Positions 49,625 through 60,753 of a DNA stretch of 64,000 bases are shown in pieces. Position 1 is the first letter of the stretch, and each line of letters begins with the position of its first letter. Both the position numbers and the translations under genes were made by a program. Under the pieces are notes generated by a model. That model was not told the origin of the DNA and did no database searches. It was given only the letters and a program-made list of their open reading frames with translations. Source of the DNA: Cliona cf. orientalis (Eukaryota > Porifera > Demospongiae > Clionaida > Clionaidae); NCBI GenBank assembly GCA_963930775.1, contig OZ005696.1, positions 372,001 through 436,000 on the forward strand. The letters run 5' to 3'.

Positions 49625-51613
49625 CTTGCTGTCGGCTCTCTTGTCTGAGAAGATGAACCAAGGAGGGACACTTTGAAGGTGGCTCTGGTGACCTGAGCTG
49701 GCCTGCTGGGGGGAGGAGCACACTGAGCCACCCCACTTGCTGTGCTGGGGACCCACCAGCGAGGTATTGCCCATCAAATTCACACTGCTACTGAGATTGG
49801 TCGGGTACGCTACTGGCTGTGTAGTGTGAGCCTGTGGATTGTAGAACGACGATATCCCGGGCAAAAACCCGGGAAGACAGATTGGAGAGGTGGCGTAGCT
49901 CTGCATGGGGATGAAGCTGCCAAATGCAGGCACGATGGGGTTAAACGGATAACCAAGAGTGGGGTTGATGAGTGTAGCTTGTGGCAAGAGGAGAGTGGTT
50001 TGGTTTGGTAGCGCTGCTGACTTTTGTAGCACGGGGTAGACAGTGGCCATACTCTGATGTGGTAGAGCGTTAGCCTGGTGGGGCTGATGTTGTCCCCGCG
50101 ATAACACAAGGCTGGCCACAAGCTGTGGAATACTACTAGCACTGTAGCTTCGAGTGGGCGGGGCAATGGGTGGAGCCTGTGGTTGTGCTGACTCAGCAGT
50201 CATGGATGGGCGGAGTTGTCCGATGATGGCGCTGGATGTGGATGGTGCTTGCGTGTGTGGAGGTGGAGAGGGGGAGAGTGTTTGGGAGGGTGCAGTTGAG
50301 GTCACAGAGGTCACGAGTGGGCTGGGCTGGTGGGTGTGGTCAGCCTTGGCGATGGGACTGCAGGCGTTCTCCAGTAGGGGGCTGAGTTTGGTGCAAGCTT
50401 TGCTCTTCCTTTGTGAGAGTGAGGGTGTGAGGGGGTGAGCCTCGGCTGCTGTGAACCTGATGACCCCTTCAATAATATACCTGGACCTGAAACACATACA
50501 TACACATACATAATTACCGTATAGCCGGAAAATTTGGCGGGGAATTAAATTTAGCAGTTTGGCGGTCGATATTACAACCGCCAAATTAAAATCCGCCAAA
50601 ATTTCCAACTCGCATATATACGTATGGCTATCCCGTACCAAACTGCCAAATTTAATATTCTTGCAATAGCGATTTTGGGCTCAACCGCCAAATTTAATTC
50701 CCGCCAATATTTCCGGCTATACGGTACACACAATGACACATGCATACATAATTATACCATAATACAGCGGAAAATTTTTGAGGGAGAAAATCTTCACGAG
50801 TTTTGTAATTTTACAGTACCCCATGAAATTTTAGGTATGCCACACCCATCCATGCGATAGGTTTAACATTCTGTGAAAATTTTCTCCATGAAATGCTCCC
50901 TTCCTACCGATCCGTGAAAATTTTTTTCCCACAAAAGTTTCCCACTATACGGTACACACACATACACATTCAGTGACACACACACAGAGAGAGAGGATGA
51001 GGTGCTTTAGAAACAGGTGAGTAGGGTTGTGGAATAACCACTCAAAATACACTCTATTCCTTCCTATATAAGAGATTTTGGTCTGCACACCCTAAACAAC
51101 TGACACACCCCTCTCCCTCCACTTACTGTGTTAAGGATGCTCTATTATTGTGTATACATGTTTGGACACACCTCTACACCTCTTTAAATCAGCCACTCTC
51201 TTCCACTGCCACTGAAGTTTGGCCCATAGGTGACCGATACAGACAGCTTCCACAGTCTCTAGTTTTCACGGCTGATAATCCTTGTCTTTCACATCTGTAT
51301 GGACAAAATGTAACTTTATGGCTCATGCTGGTCTGACTAGCCTACACGGCAAAACACAATCATTCAACCACACAATGTACTCCTAACATTAACTGGCTCT
51401 TTGTTGGTTTGCTTTACCTTGTTTGTGTCGTGAGTATAGAGGCTCATCACTCAGTTCCTCCTCCAGTCTCTGTACTCTATGTCTCGATGTCTCCAGTAGG
51501 GGGCTGAGTTTGGTGCGAGCTTTGCTCTTCCTTCGCTTGTGCTGGTGTGGGTGGGCCAGGGGCGTGGTCTTCAGCTTCTTCACTGGAACTTCCGAGTCAC
51601 TTCCACTTGAGGC
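49625..51613 (-). CDS. Tail exons C and B, copy 3: the intact Pro/Ser-rich version
   Basis: Exon C (51613-51418) encodes ASSGSDSEVPVKKLKTTP, basic HKRRKSKARTKLSPLLE and EEELSDEPLYSRHKQ, and ends phase 1. Exon B (about 50486 or 50480 to 49625) is a single open stretch of about 285 codons, starting RYIIEGVIRFTAAEAHPLTP, repeating the basic KSKA.TKLSPLLE motif of exon C, then Pro/Ser/Gln-rich with YPFNPIVPAFGSF and YATSPICLPGFLPG, ending FSDKRADSK at a GTGAGG donor. Only this copy of B has no frameshift. The basic clusters could be nuclear signals. I do not recognise the family. Whether these exons splice onto NLR-2 or form a separate gene is unresolved; the NLR exon and exon C share phase 0, but the C-to-B phases do not match in my model. 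Confidence 0.5.
50515..50726. mobile_element. MITE, family a, inserted only in block copy 3
   Basis: It starts TACCGTATAGCCGGAAAATT and ends TTCCGGCTATACGGTA. The equivalent positions in copies 2 (about 48,215) and 4 (about 60,740) lack it and read straight through similar flanks, giving a natural empty-site comparison. A TA target duplication is consistent. Confidence 0.9.
50755..50954. mobile_element. MITE, family b, in tail block copy 3
   Basis: It lies 30 bp beyond the family-a insertion. It has the same internal 'tgaaattttaggtatgccacaccc' words as the other block copies and the end CCCACTATACGGTA. Confidence 0.75.
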
Positions 51614-51939
51614 CTGAGGAAAAAAATATCGACTCAATTAAAATAGTATAGTTTCATGGGTTTAGTTCCGCCCCCTCATGTGACCATCAAAATAAGCTCC
51701 ATAATATAATGCGCATGATATTTTTAATTTTCCATATCAGTTGTGTTTGTCACATGAAAATGCATATTGTGTTCATCACGTGTTTATTGCCTTTTGCATT
51801 GTTACTTGCTCGTAACAATAAGCAGAAATAACTTGTGATATTTCCGGTTCTACTATGGCAATAATCGATAGCTGGGGGAGGGGTATACATTAACTCGGGT
51901 GACTAATATTAATTGGAATAATAAAGTAACCTGGAATAA

Positions 51940-52326
51940 TACCGTATTTTCTCGTTATTAGGCGCATTTCGCATATAAGCGCATACTAATATTATGTGAC
52001 CATTGACCTCGATATCTGGACGCTTGCTAGCTTGCCCAGGGCTCCAACCTTTTCAAGTTAGTCGAAATTACGATGGCTACTGTCGATTCTCAGATTCTTC
52101 CAGTAATGAACGCCATTTCGACCTGGGCAGAATGTAGCAACGTGAACGATCGTGCGATCGATCGATTGGCCACGCCCCTTAAATGATACCGCGAACGCGC
52201 ATGCGTTCTTGATGTAGCTATTTTTTGTTAGGCGCATCTCGCTGTTAGGCGCACTTCGTTATTAAGCGCAGGTTTTCTTCCTGTGGAGATATAAACGCAT
52301 GCGCTTAATAGCGAGAAAATACGGTA
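51940..52326. mobile_element. MITE, family d (TACCGTATTTTCTCG termini), inserted in block copy 3
   Basis: It starts TACCGTATTTTCTCGTTATT and ends with the perfect inverted CGAGAAAATACGGTA. The interior repeats 'ttaggcgcatttcgc' and 'gcgcttaata'. Block copy 4 (about 61,915) lacks it, reading cctggaatattatttcagagc where copy 3 is interrupted. 387 bp, with a TA target. Confidence 0.9.
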
Positions 52327-52676
52327 TTTTAGAGCAATGGGAATTTCCCTGGTTAGCAATGTACATTACAATGGAATTATATTATACATGAGGAAACATG
52401 TAAACGGCCATACTTTTTTTTACTAGGTAATTCCAGTACCAAAACAAAAAGTAATATAAAACTGAAACTACTAGAGTTGCTATTGCCTGAGCACATCATA
52501 TTATTTCATACTATCAAAATCCTGCTTTATGACACAAAATAAGCTCTATAGTTAATTTCATTATAACTATTGTGGTACAATGACACCTGGTTAAGTAATT
52601 ATGCCTAACTAAACTACAAATGTCATGGTTGGGAAAACAACTACCAATACGTATCGCCATGGTGACAAGGTTCAAC

Positions 52677-53160
52677 TTACAGTGAGTTGATGGCTCGTTT
52701 GAGCTCCTTTGATACATCACAGAGCTCTGCATCCTCCAGCAGGCGGATCAGTCCCTGCCATGACTTGGGGTACCTGTCAGCAATGGGAAGGTCATCAGCA
52801 TTCTCCAACCATCGTCCCATCACAACAGTGATGCAGCGATATCTGGTGCGATTGTCGGCATCAACAGATTCAATCTCTCCTCGTTCCAAGCCCAGCACAG
52901 TAGCAATCTGTCTCCACTTGTGAGCTATCTTGGAGTAGATCCTGAGCTCTCTTTTTACCCCTTTTTCATCCTTCCACTTTATCAGTTCCATGAAGCGGTG
53001 TTCAACGTCAATACAATCTACAAGAGAGAGATAACACATAATAGCAAATCGTCCACACACTGTATACATGTACATTTTAACTAAGCACCTTGTTTAGGTC
53101 GTTTTGTAGGTGGGGGTCGTAGGTCAGGTGAGGTATCTGACCCAGAATCACTGGTGCTTC
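52677..53160 (-). CDS. Tail exons E and F with a Death domain, NLR-2 side (copy 3)
   Basis: Exon E (53160-53089) encodes a short Ser/Asp then Pro/Lys linker ending TKRPKQ. Exon F (53017-52677) encodes a Death-type domain: YSKIAHKWRQIATVLGLERG, MGRWLENADDLP, KSWQGLIRLLEDAELCDVSK, then a stop TAA that also forms part of a GTAAGT donor. The E-F junction is phase 1 on both sides. In the related third locus the preceding exon D feeds these exons in frame. Here exon D stops early, so this Death domain may not be translated from NLR-2. The domain itself is intact and is nearly identical to the copy at 62.4 kb. Confidence 0.7.
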
Positions 53161-53225
53161 CTATTGTGGTTTGGTAATTGTGAAAGTTGACAGCAATCAA
53201 TTGTTCAGCTACTTACCTTCTGATG

Positions 53226-56200
53226 TTATTTGCAATCAGTTGACTCCTTACTGTAGTCAGACTTGTCTCTGCTAGGCTCCTCATCCTCATGACCAGTGGG
53301 TGACTCTGAGGTTGACAGTAGCTGGACAAAATTAATTAAAAATTAATCTTTATTATATTATATAGACTGGATGTACTCTACAATGTGCTCTTTGCTGAAG
53401 CCACGCACCTCAACAAATCGATCAACATCAGAGTCACTTCAACTCGAGGTCTGCATGAGTGAAAAAAAAACATTAGGTGCAAAAGATATATAAATAATTA
53501 TTTCCTCAATTGAGGTGGCATAGTTTCATAAATGTATACGTTGGACTTTTTTTGCTAGAATGATTTTTGTATTTCTCTTCTAGGGAAGGGAAGGAGTGTA
53601 CATTGAAAAATAATTATCATCTAGGCCTAGCTATACTTAGAGAGGATCACGATGAATGCTGTGCATGTTCTACATTTGGAGCGTTACAAGTTCTAGTTAT
53701 ATTCTAGTTATATTATGGCAGGCATCTTCCTTGTATTGGCCCCTCCTTTCGCATGTTGCCCACAGTGTCACTGTGTACACTAACATGAAACTGCTTGAAA
53801 CTATAATATTGATGTTCCTTTGTATTGGAGAATATTCTGTCACTAGTTACCTAGGCAACATCTAACAATGTGCTGTACACTATAACTTCCATATATTATT
53901 ATTATTATGGATATTTTAACTTGAATAGGACGGGTATTTTTATACAATGTCATGATAAACATCTTGCATCCACTGGGGGAGAAATCAGTGAAGTATAGTA
54001 GCTAGTTACAGTACATAGATCCAGATCAGCTCACCTCTTTATGTACTTCCTCCTCATGACTCTCATAATGAAGTCTTGTCAGTTCCTCCTCTAGCCTCTC
54101 CATTATCTCAATATTGTGTTGAACTGGGTTGTTGGAAAGGTAAGGGTACATACCAAACATTATGTCTGGATAACGCCACAAATGAGGGAACAGTGGTAGG
54201 TGATCTATTAGAGCAGACACACCTCTGCCATCTATTTGATTATTCTGAAGGTACCATTCATCTAGCTTACTGCAAAGACCGGGTTTGAGGTTACCAAGAA
54301 GCCATATGAGGTCATCAGAAGTGATACCACAGACACTGATATCGAGAAAATCCAAACCTGGACACAAGTGCATGAAGCCAGCTAGAATGTGAATACCATC
54401 GCCTGTAAAGCTGTTGTGATCCAGATCAAGCCCATTTATGGTGCTAGTTTGAGGCATTTGACAAAGCTGTCTTCCCACAGCCTCACAAGATATAAAGTCA
54501 GTACTGGGAAGACCACCTCCAGCTGTTGTTAGATCACACCTGGACAAGTTAAAACGCCTTGTTTCATAGTGACTACTACTGAGCATTCTACCAACAGCTA
54601 TGGTTCCCTCAAGTCCTAGTGGGTTGCCCCTGAGATCAAGCATATCACAATCATCCATATTCTTTGACACCAGCTTAAGCTCTCCTGAACAAACAGCATC
54701 AGCCAAGCATGAAACACCAGAGGCATGGATATCATTGTCTGACAATCCCAGGTGGGATATGGCTTTGAGACTCTTAACCAAAATAGTCAAACCTTTGTCA
54801 CCAAGATTGGTCTTATTTAAATATAACCGACCACGTGCATGTAGTTTTGCTAGAGCAGATGCTCCAGGTACACCAAGATTGTTGTCAGAAAGATTAAGAT
54901 GCTTTAGTTTAGGAAAATGACCTGAAAAAGAAGCTAACAACTTAGCATTAGTGTCAGCGTCACTGGTGAGAGACCCCTCCAGGTTAAACTCCTTCAATTT
55001 AGCTAAAATGTCACCACGTACTGCACTTTCTAATGCCTGCAGACTAGAGACTGTTAGTCTACTACCACGCAGATTCAATTTAGAAATCCACAGCTTTCCT
55101 TTCTTACTAGCTAGTATATGCATTAATTCTTTAATTTGGTTCTCACTAGCTTTACCAAAGTTAACCTCCAAACCACGACCACACTCCTGCAAGTTAGCAA
55201 TAACATGGAGTATTGCACTACAGTCATAAGCAGTGAGAGGATAACCGAAGAAAACCATCTTTGATGAGGCTAAATATTGAGTAATGTTTTTATTAATTAA
55301 GTCATTATTGGCTTCTAAGGCACAGTGGCAAAGAGACAAACGGTCGTATAGAGCACCTGCTACACATTCCAATGTTTGCTGAATAAAAGAAGTTGTGGCT
55401 CCACTGAACTCATTAATGCCAAAAAAAAACTGCCACACCATTTTAAAACGATGTGAGGATTTTGACTTGTATGCCTGAAAGTTCTCAAGTTGTTTATCTC
55501 TTGGCTGTCTTGTCAGGTACAGGGCAGCAAGGTACTCCTGGAAGGTCAGATGGAGAAAGTGGAAAGATATGCCAACACCAATGAAGTCAAAGGACTGTAG
55601 TAAGCCAAAACCTTTATCTAAAGCTAACCCTTCGGGGAATAATGTCTCTAGTTCTTCTTGAGAAAAGACAAGCTGATCTTTTTCCAATGCCAAAAAAGCA
55701 AACCTACACAGATGCAACAATGACTGTTGTGGATCTGCAAGAAGCGACTCCAATGTAGGCAGCACTAAAACTGATTTGTTACAGTCAGTTTTGCGTACAT
55801 ATATGTCCCGAAAATTTAAGTTACGAAGGATCTTAGTGTAGAGCTCTGTCATGGTGGTGGGAAGGGCTTCCTCAAGAGTGCGCCACAAGTGACAAACAAT
55901 GGCACAGTTGAGGGGAACACTGCACACACTCTCAACTAGTGGGTTGCCCTCTAACTGCTCTCTGAGACGATCTGCCTTTCCCTGGTCACTAGTAAACTCA
56001 GACTGGATGTACTCTACAATATGCTCTTTGCTGAAGCCATGCACCTCAACAAATCGATCAATATCAGGAAGCTTACGAAGTGGAGCAGAGGCAGAAGGTC
56101 GAGAGGTCACTACAACTGACATGAGACAAAATCTGTGACCAAAAAGAAATTGGTATAAAAAAGATTCTTCTCGTTGTTGAGATTCACCAAGCTCATCCCA

Positions 56201-59200
56201 TCCATCGGCAATGATGAGCACACTCTCTCCCTCCTCATCTTCTAAATACCTAGCTACTGAGTCACAGAGCCTTGGACTAGGGTGCAGTAGCTTGAGCAAC
56301 TCAGGAAGGGAGCCTGCTGAGGCTACTGCCTTCATTTGAAGTGGTAAGAGGAGAACCAACTCAAACTGCTGAAATAGCTTCCCTATGCCAGCATCACCTT
56401 CTACAAGGACCTTTCTAACTTCAAGTTGCCTCTTCCCACTCTCCACCTTAAAGAGGTCACCATAAGCTAGGGGAGTGCGTTTGATAGCCTTTTTCTCACT
56501 GCCTCTCTGTGTGTTAGCAGAGTAGCCCTCTCCTTTCTTTCTCTCTACTACTTCTAACCTCACCAGTTTGTCTGAGTGGCAAGGGGGCCACTGTTTCTCA
56601 CGATTGATACGCCTTCCTTGATACTTTTTTTTCATACTGGAGATAAACCTGGAGCATTCAACTGACATATTCCCATGAGCACCTGAGGATAAAACACAAT
56701 GATCTCATTTAGTGCGTGCATGTTTGACCAATCAGATCATTGATACCACAACAAACTGCTAGCCTGTCAACAAACGAGTACAGTAGATAAGTTATCACAT
56801 GCATGCCCATAAAGGACCCGTTACTATTTACATCCGCTACTAGGCATCTGGACAATAATCTGGTATCTCCTAACTTAATGTCACAGTGATGTTAAAGTAG
56901 TGTGCATGTGTGTGTGTGTGTGTGGGGGGGGGGGGGGAGGCTATTGTGTCAAGGAGGTACGTACTAACTTAAGAGGAGAAGGGGTTGGATGGGGGAAGAT
57001 CCACCCAGGTTACAGGCCTGTGTGTGCATATATATATATTATAATATGTGTGAAGGGTGGGGTACTACCTTAGGCTATGATTATTTGCGGGTACAAATTT
57101 TGGAAATAGTGTGTTTAGCGGGTACTCATTTTAATGAGTTTTCAAAATAAAAGGTTGATATTCGTGGGTAAAATTTTGTGCAAATTGGGCAAATCGCTAA
57201 TTTAGCTAAATTTAATACCCGCAAACAAGTGTCCTTAAGCCTTGATCGTTAGTGCATGATATTCATAGCTTACAATATTATAATAGCCTATCGATATCAT
57301 GGCATCAATACATGACCAGCTAGTGTATAGCTACTCACCAGTTGATGGATGTGGCAACTTCTCTTGTGTTTTCATAATCTATTACACAAAGAATGCAGTG
57401 TGGGAGAGGTATAATAATACTGTGTGTGTAGGCATGCATTTCTGTGGTTAGTGTATGTTATGACACAGCATGGCAGTCTGCATACCTATGGTATAATAAC
57501 ATTATTGAAACATTTAAGGAACTAGTATAATACATAATAATATTATAATATGGGAACTAGTATAGGAATATCTGTCGTCACATAAGAAAAAAGAGCTGAT
57601 AGCTATAGCAGCTATCCATGTAATGTTCTAATAATATACATCAGGTCAAATCAGGTAATTGAGGTACGATCACTATGTACTACTGGATAATATACAGTAT
57701 AGCCGGAAATATTAAATTTGGCGGTTGAGCCCAAAATTGCTATTGCAAGAATATTGGCAGATTTAAATTTGGCGGTTCGGTACGGGATTGCCATACGTAT
57801 ATATGTGAGTAGGAAATTTTGGCGGATTTTAATTTGGCGATTGTAATATAGACCGCCAAACCGCCAAATTTAATTCCCCGCCAAATTTTCCGGCTATATG
57901 GTATACACAACGTGTACAACAAGCAATCTTGGAGTTGATACATTAATTTTAGTATACTAGAGCAGCAAATAGCTAGCTAGCTACTCTAGTGTTCAGACCA
58001 GAATCAATTCTCATTCATGAGGTCCCAAGTTATGCTCAGTGGCCTAAATTAGTACGGATATAGGTTTAAATCCATTGAGCCACATGTACACTGCACACGA
58101 AAAGCTATTGAGTAGGTACATGGTAAAAATGATGATAGCAGTGGAAAGCTCTTCTTATGACCGTATCTTGGTGTAGCTTGTGAAATAATGGTTACAGTAA
58201 TCAGTCCCCTGGATTATCCCTTGGGCCTTGGCTCTTATCAATATCCCCTTATCAAAATGATCTCAGTATAATATTATTATGTGTGGACAGAATAGAAAAA
58301 TACATACCTTATCTTTCAAAGATTTGATCACAGCATCCTTTTCCTCCTTTCTGAAGTGCTTTTGTCCCGTTCCAATTCTCAACAGCCACTTGCCGGCATT
58401 TTGGTGGTCGACAACATCCTCATCTTCCAACAGCATTGGAATGATCGTTTTCGGCTTGGGGTCTTTTTGCAGTGCAGCATAGTATAGTTCCCTGAGGCAC
58501 CAGAGGGAGGTAGCATAGCCACCGGTCATGATGGGGATGATAAAATCACACTGTTTAATCACCCTAAAGATCTCCTTGCTCAGGATATCTCCATAATCAA
58601 TCCCTTTTTCGTCCATCCACGGTTTGCATCCTTGGGCCTCTAACTCGTCATAGAGGCATTTGGCTTCAGCGTATGCATCTGGTGAGTCATCAAATATTTT
58701 TCTCCTACTGAAGCTAATAAACACTTTGGGGCGATTTTCTATAAAAGTAAGCAGATAATAATTAGTTGAAATCTCATTACTCTAAGGATATAATACAGTA
58801 TACCTGATTCAGCTTCAGGATCTTCAGGTGAACTGGCAGGAATATACTTTCTCATTTCCACTGTAAAATCATAATAATATTATTATAATGTGCAATGAAC
58901 TAGTGTCAACTCCTCACATCATATCTCACTCATTCTTACACTGAAATGTTGTTTCCATCTTTCTGATACCGTCATTGAAGCGATTCCCAACATTCAGAGC
59001 GGTGCCAACGACATGTTGCAAGGAGTAATAGTTAACGGGATCGAGAGAAATCTCGTTCAGGACCGCCTTCAGAGGCGGATTTGATGGATCATCGTCGGAA
59101 GAGGGAATCAGTCCACAGCTATATGCTTGACTAATAAAATCTTTAGGAATAATCGCCGAGTTAATCTCTCCATACGATTTTCGAACAGTGTTGTACTCAG

Positions 59201-59246
59201 GAGTAGTGTCACCACTCGAGGGAATCTTGATACTGCCAGTAGCCAT
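53226..59246 (-). CDS. NLR-2: helical domain-TIR-NACHT-LRR receptor, 6 exons, P-loop damaged
   Basis: Exons 59246-58940, 58860-58804, 58738-58308, 57378-57339, 56682-54035 and 53321-53226 join in phase to 1192 residues. Residues 1-102 form a helix-rich domain (YNTVRKSYGEINSAIIPKDF, AYSCGLIPSS, DPVNYYSLQHVVGTAL) like a CARD/Death fold. Residues 122-265 are TIR: RPKVFISFSRRK, then DFIIPIMTGGYATS and LWCLRELYYAA, with the Glu of the NADase-type W-C-x-x-E motif near 205. Then NACHT and LRRs, closely related to NLR-1. The Walker A ends GDAGIGKLFQQF: 45 nt found in NLR-1, including the two Thr, are missing; Walker B (IIADGWDEL) is kept. Exon D gives an acidic/serine tail that ends at an in-frame TAA. 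The start could instead be the Met at 59291. A separate TIR gene ending before the NACHT exon is less likely, as the TIR exon ends at a good donor. Confidence 0.78.
53376..53455 (-). pseudogene. Chimeric fragment: start of exon C joined to a NACHT segment
   Basis: After a CAG acceptor-like site the sequence follows exon C (GTGACTCTGA) and then continues as the NACHT piece encoding VDRFVEVRGFSKEHIVEYIQ, found also inside NLR-1 and NLR-2. It has an in-frame stop near its start. The twin at 63,375-63,430 has the same junction, so the fusion preceded the block duplication. Confidence 0.7.
56685..57338. other. NLR-2 intron between linker exon and NACHT exon
   Basis: AT-rich intron of about 650 bp. 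It contains a poly-G run (about 56,923-56,937) and, at about 57,060-57,245, an inverted-repeat element with 'atttgcgggta' / 'tacccgcaaac' words and 'cttaagg'-like ends. No coding content. Confidence 0.5.
57693..57903. mobile_element. MITE, family a, in an NLR-2 intron
   Basis: It starts TACAGTATAGCCGGAAATAT and ends TTCCGGCTATATGGTA, inverted relative to the copy at 50515. It contains the same 'ccgccaaaccgccaaatt' words. It lies in the intron between the TIR exon and the 13-residue linker exon. Confidence 0.85.
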
Positions 59247-59536
59247 TTTTTGGACCACGAGTTGTGGATCATGGAGGTGGTTACGTTGCATCGCATCATT
59301 ATCGATGTGTATAACATTGACGACCTTTTACCACATGCACCATTAGAACTGCAGCTACTGGGGTTTTTCAATAATAGGGTAACAATTGTACAACTATACA
59401 CATCTATAACAGTAACAATAAGACATAAACTGGCTACAAAACTATAACTGAGGTATAGAAATCAGTTCTAGCAACTCCTGACAGTAGCAGATACATGTGG
59501 TTTATAAAGATGGCGTCCATGATCCATCCATCTGGC

Positions 59537-60715
59537 TCAGCTCTCCTCATCAAAGTGGAGCTGTCTTGGTCGGAGGAGAAAGCTCCTAGCCTCCTCTGTC
59601 AGCACCCTCTGGTCAGCAGTCTGACCACAGGCATACTTAGACCACTCAGCAGGAAGCTGTGGGTGGGGGGGGGGGGGGGGGGGGGGGAGAGGTTAGATGA
59701 TTGAATTCAAAGCAGTAAGATTTGCTGGGATTTTACCTTTGTTTTCTGCGATGGTGTTTCAGAGAGTGATTTGTTGATAGCCTCAGTCATCCTGGATCTC
59801 TGCAGAGAGAGAGAGAGTCAATACTTGATTAATCAAAACCATCACTATTCCCTCACCTTGCTGTCTGCTCTCTTGTCTGAGAAGATGAACCAAGGAGGGA
59901 CACTTTGAAGGTGGCTCTGGTGACCTGAGCTGGCCTGCTGGGGGGAGGAGCACACTGAACCACCCCACTTGCTGTGCTGGGGACCCACCAGCGAGGTATT
60001 GCCCATCAAATTCACACTGCTACTGAAATTGGTCGGGTACGCTACTGGCTGTGCAGTGTGAGCCTGTGGATTGTAGAACGACGATATCCCGGGCAAAAAC
60101 CCGGGAAGACAGACTGGAGAGGTGGCGTAGCTCTGCATGGGGACGAAGCTGCCAAATGCAGGCACGATGGGGTTAAACGGATAACCGAGAGCGGGGTTGA
60201 TGAGTGTAGCTTGTGGCGAGAGGAGAGTGGTTTGGTTTGGTAGCGCTGCTGACTTTTGTAGCATGGGGTAGACAGTGGCCATACTCTGATGTGGTAGAGC
60301 GTTAGCCTGGTGGGGCTGATGTTGTCCCTGCGATAACACAAGGCTGGCCGCAAGCTGTGGAATACTACTAGCACTGTAGCTTGGAGTGGGCGGGGGGAAT
60401 GGGTGGAGCCTGAGGTTGTGCTGACTCAGCAGTCATCGATGGGCGGAGTTGTCCGATGATGGTGCTGGATGTGGACGGTGCTTGCGTGTGTGGAGGTGGA
60501 GAGGGGGAGAGTGTTTGGGAGGGTGCCGTTGAGGTCACAGAGGTCACCAGTGGGCTGGGCTGGTGGGTGTGGTCAGCCTTGGCGATGGGACTGAAGGCGT
60601 TCTCCAGTAGGGGGCTGAGTTTGGTGCGAGCTTTGCTCTTTCTTCGTGAGAGTGAGGGTGTGAGGGGGTGAGCCTCGGCTGCTGTGAACCTGATGACCTC
60701 TTCAACAATGTACCT
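59537..60715 (-). CDS. Tail exons B, S and A, copy 4 (B frameshifted, S and A intact)
   Basis: Exon B (about 60,715-59,857) begins RYIVEEVIRFTAAEAHPL but changes frame near 60,395, where copies differ by small indels in a G-rich stretch. It ends FSDKRADSK at a GTGAGG donor. Exon S (59799-59737) encodes RSRMTEAINKSLSETPSQKT plus K, phase 0 on both sides. Exon A (59656-59537) encodes LPAEWSKYACGQTADQRVLT, continues to RQLHFDEES, and stops. This is the only place where B's end, S and A all join in one frame, so it shows what the ancestral C-terminus looked like. I do not recognise the family. Exon A's acceptor is preceded by about 23 C's on the coding strand. It would belong to the third NLR locus or to a separate gene. 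Confidence 0.5.
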
Positions 60716-60753
60716 GGACCTGAGACACACAATGACACATACATACATAATTA

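Noticed and set aside
50154-50438. Plus-strand frames starting [10 protein letters not shown] and similar copies at 47,928 and 60,456
   Set aside because: They are antisense to the Pro/Ser-rich exon B and appear only because that exon is GC-skewed and duplicated.
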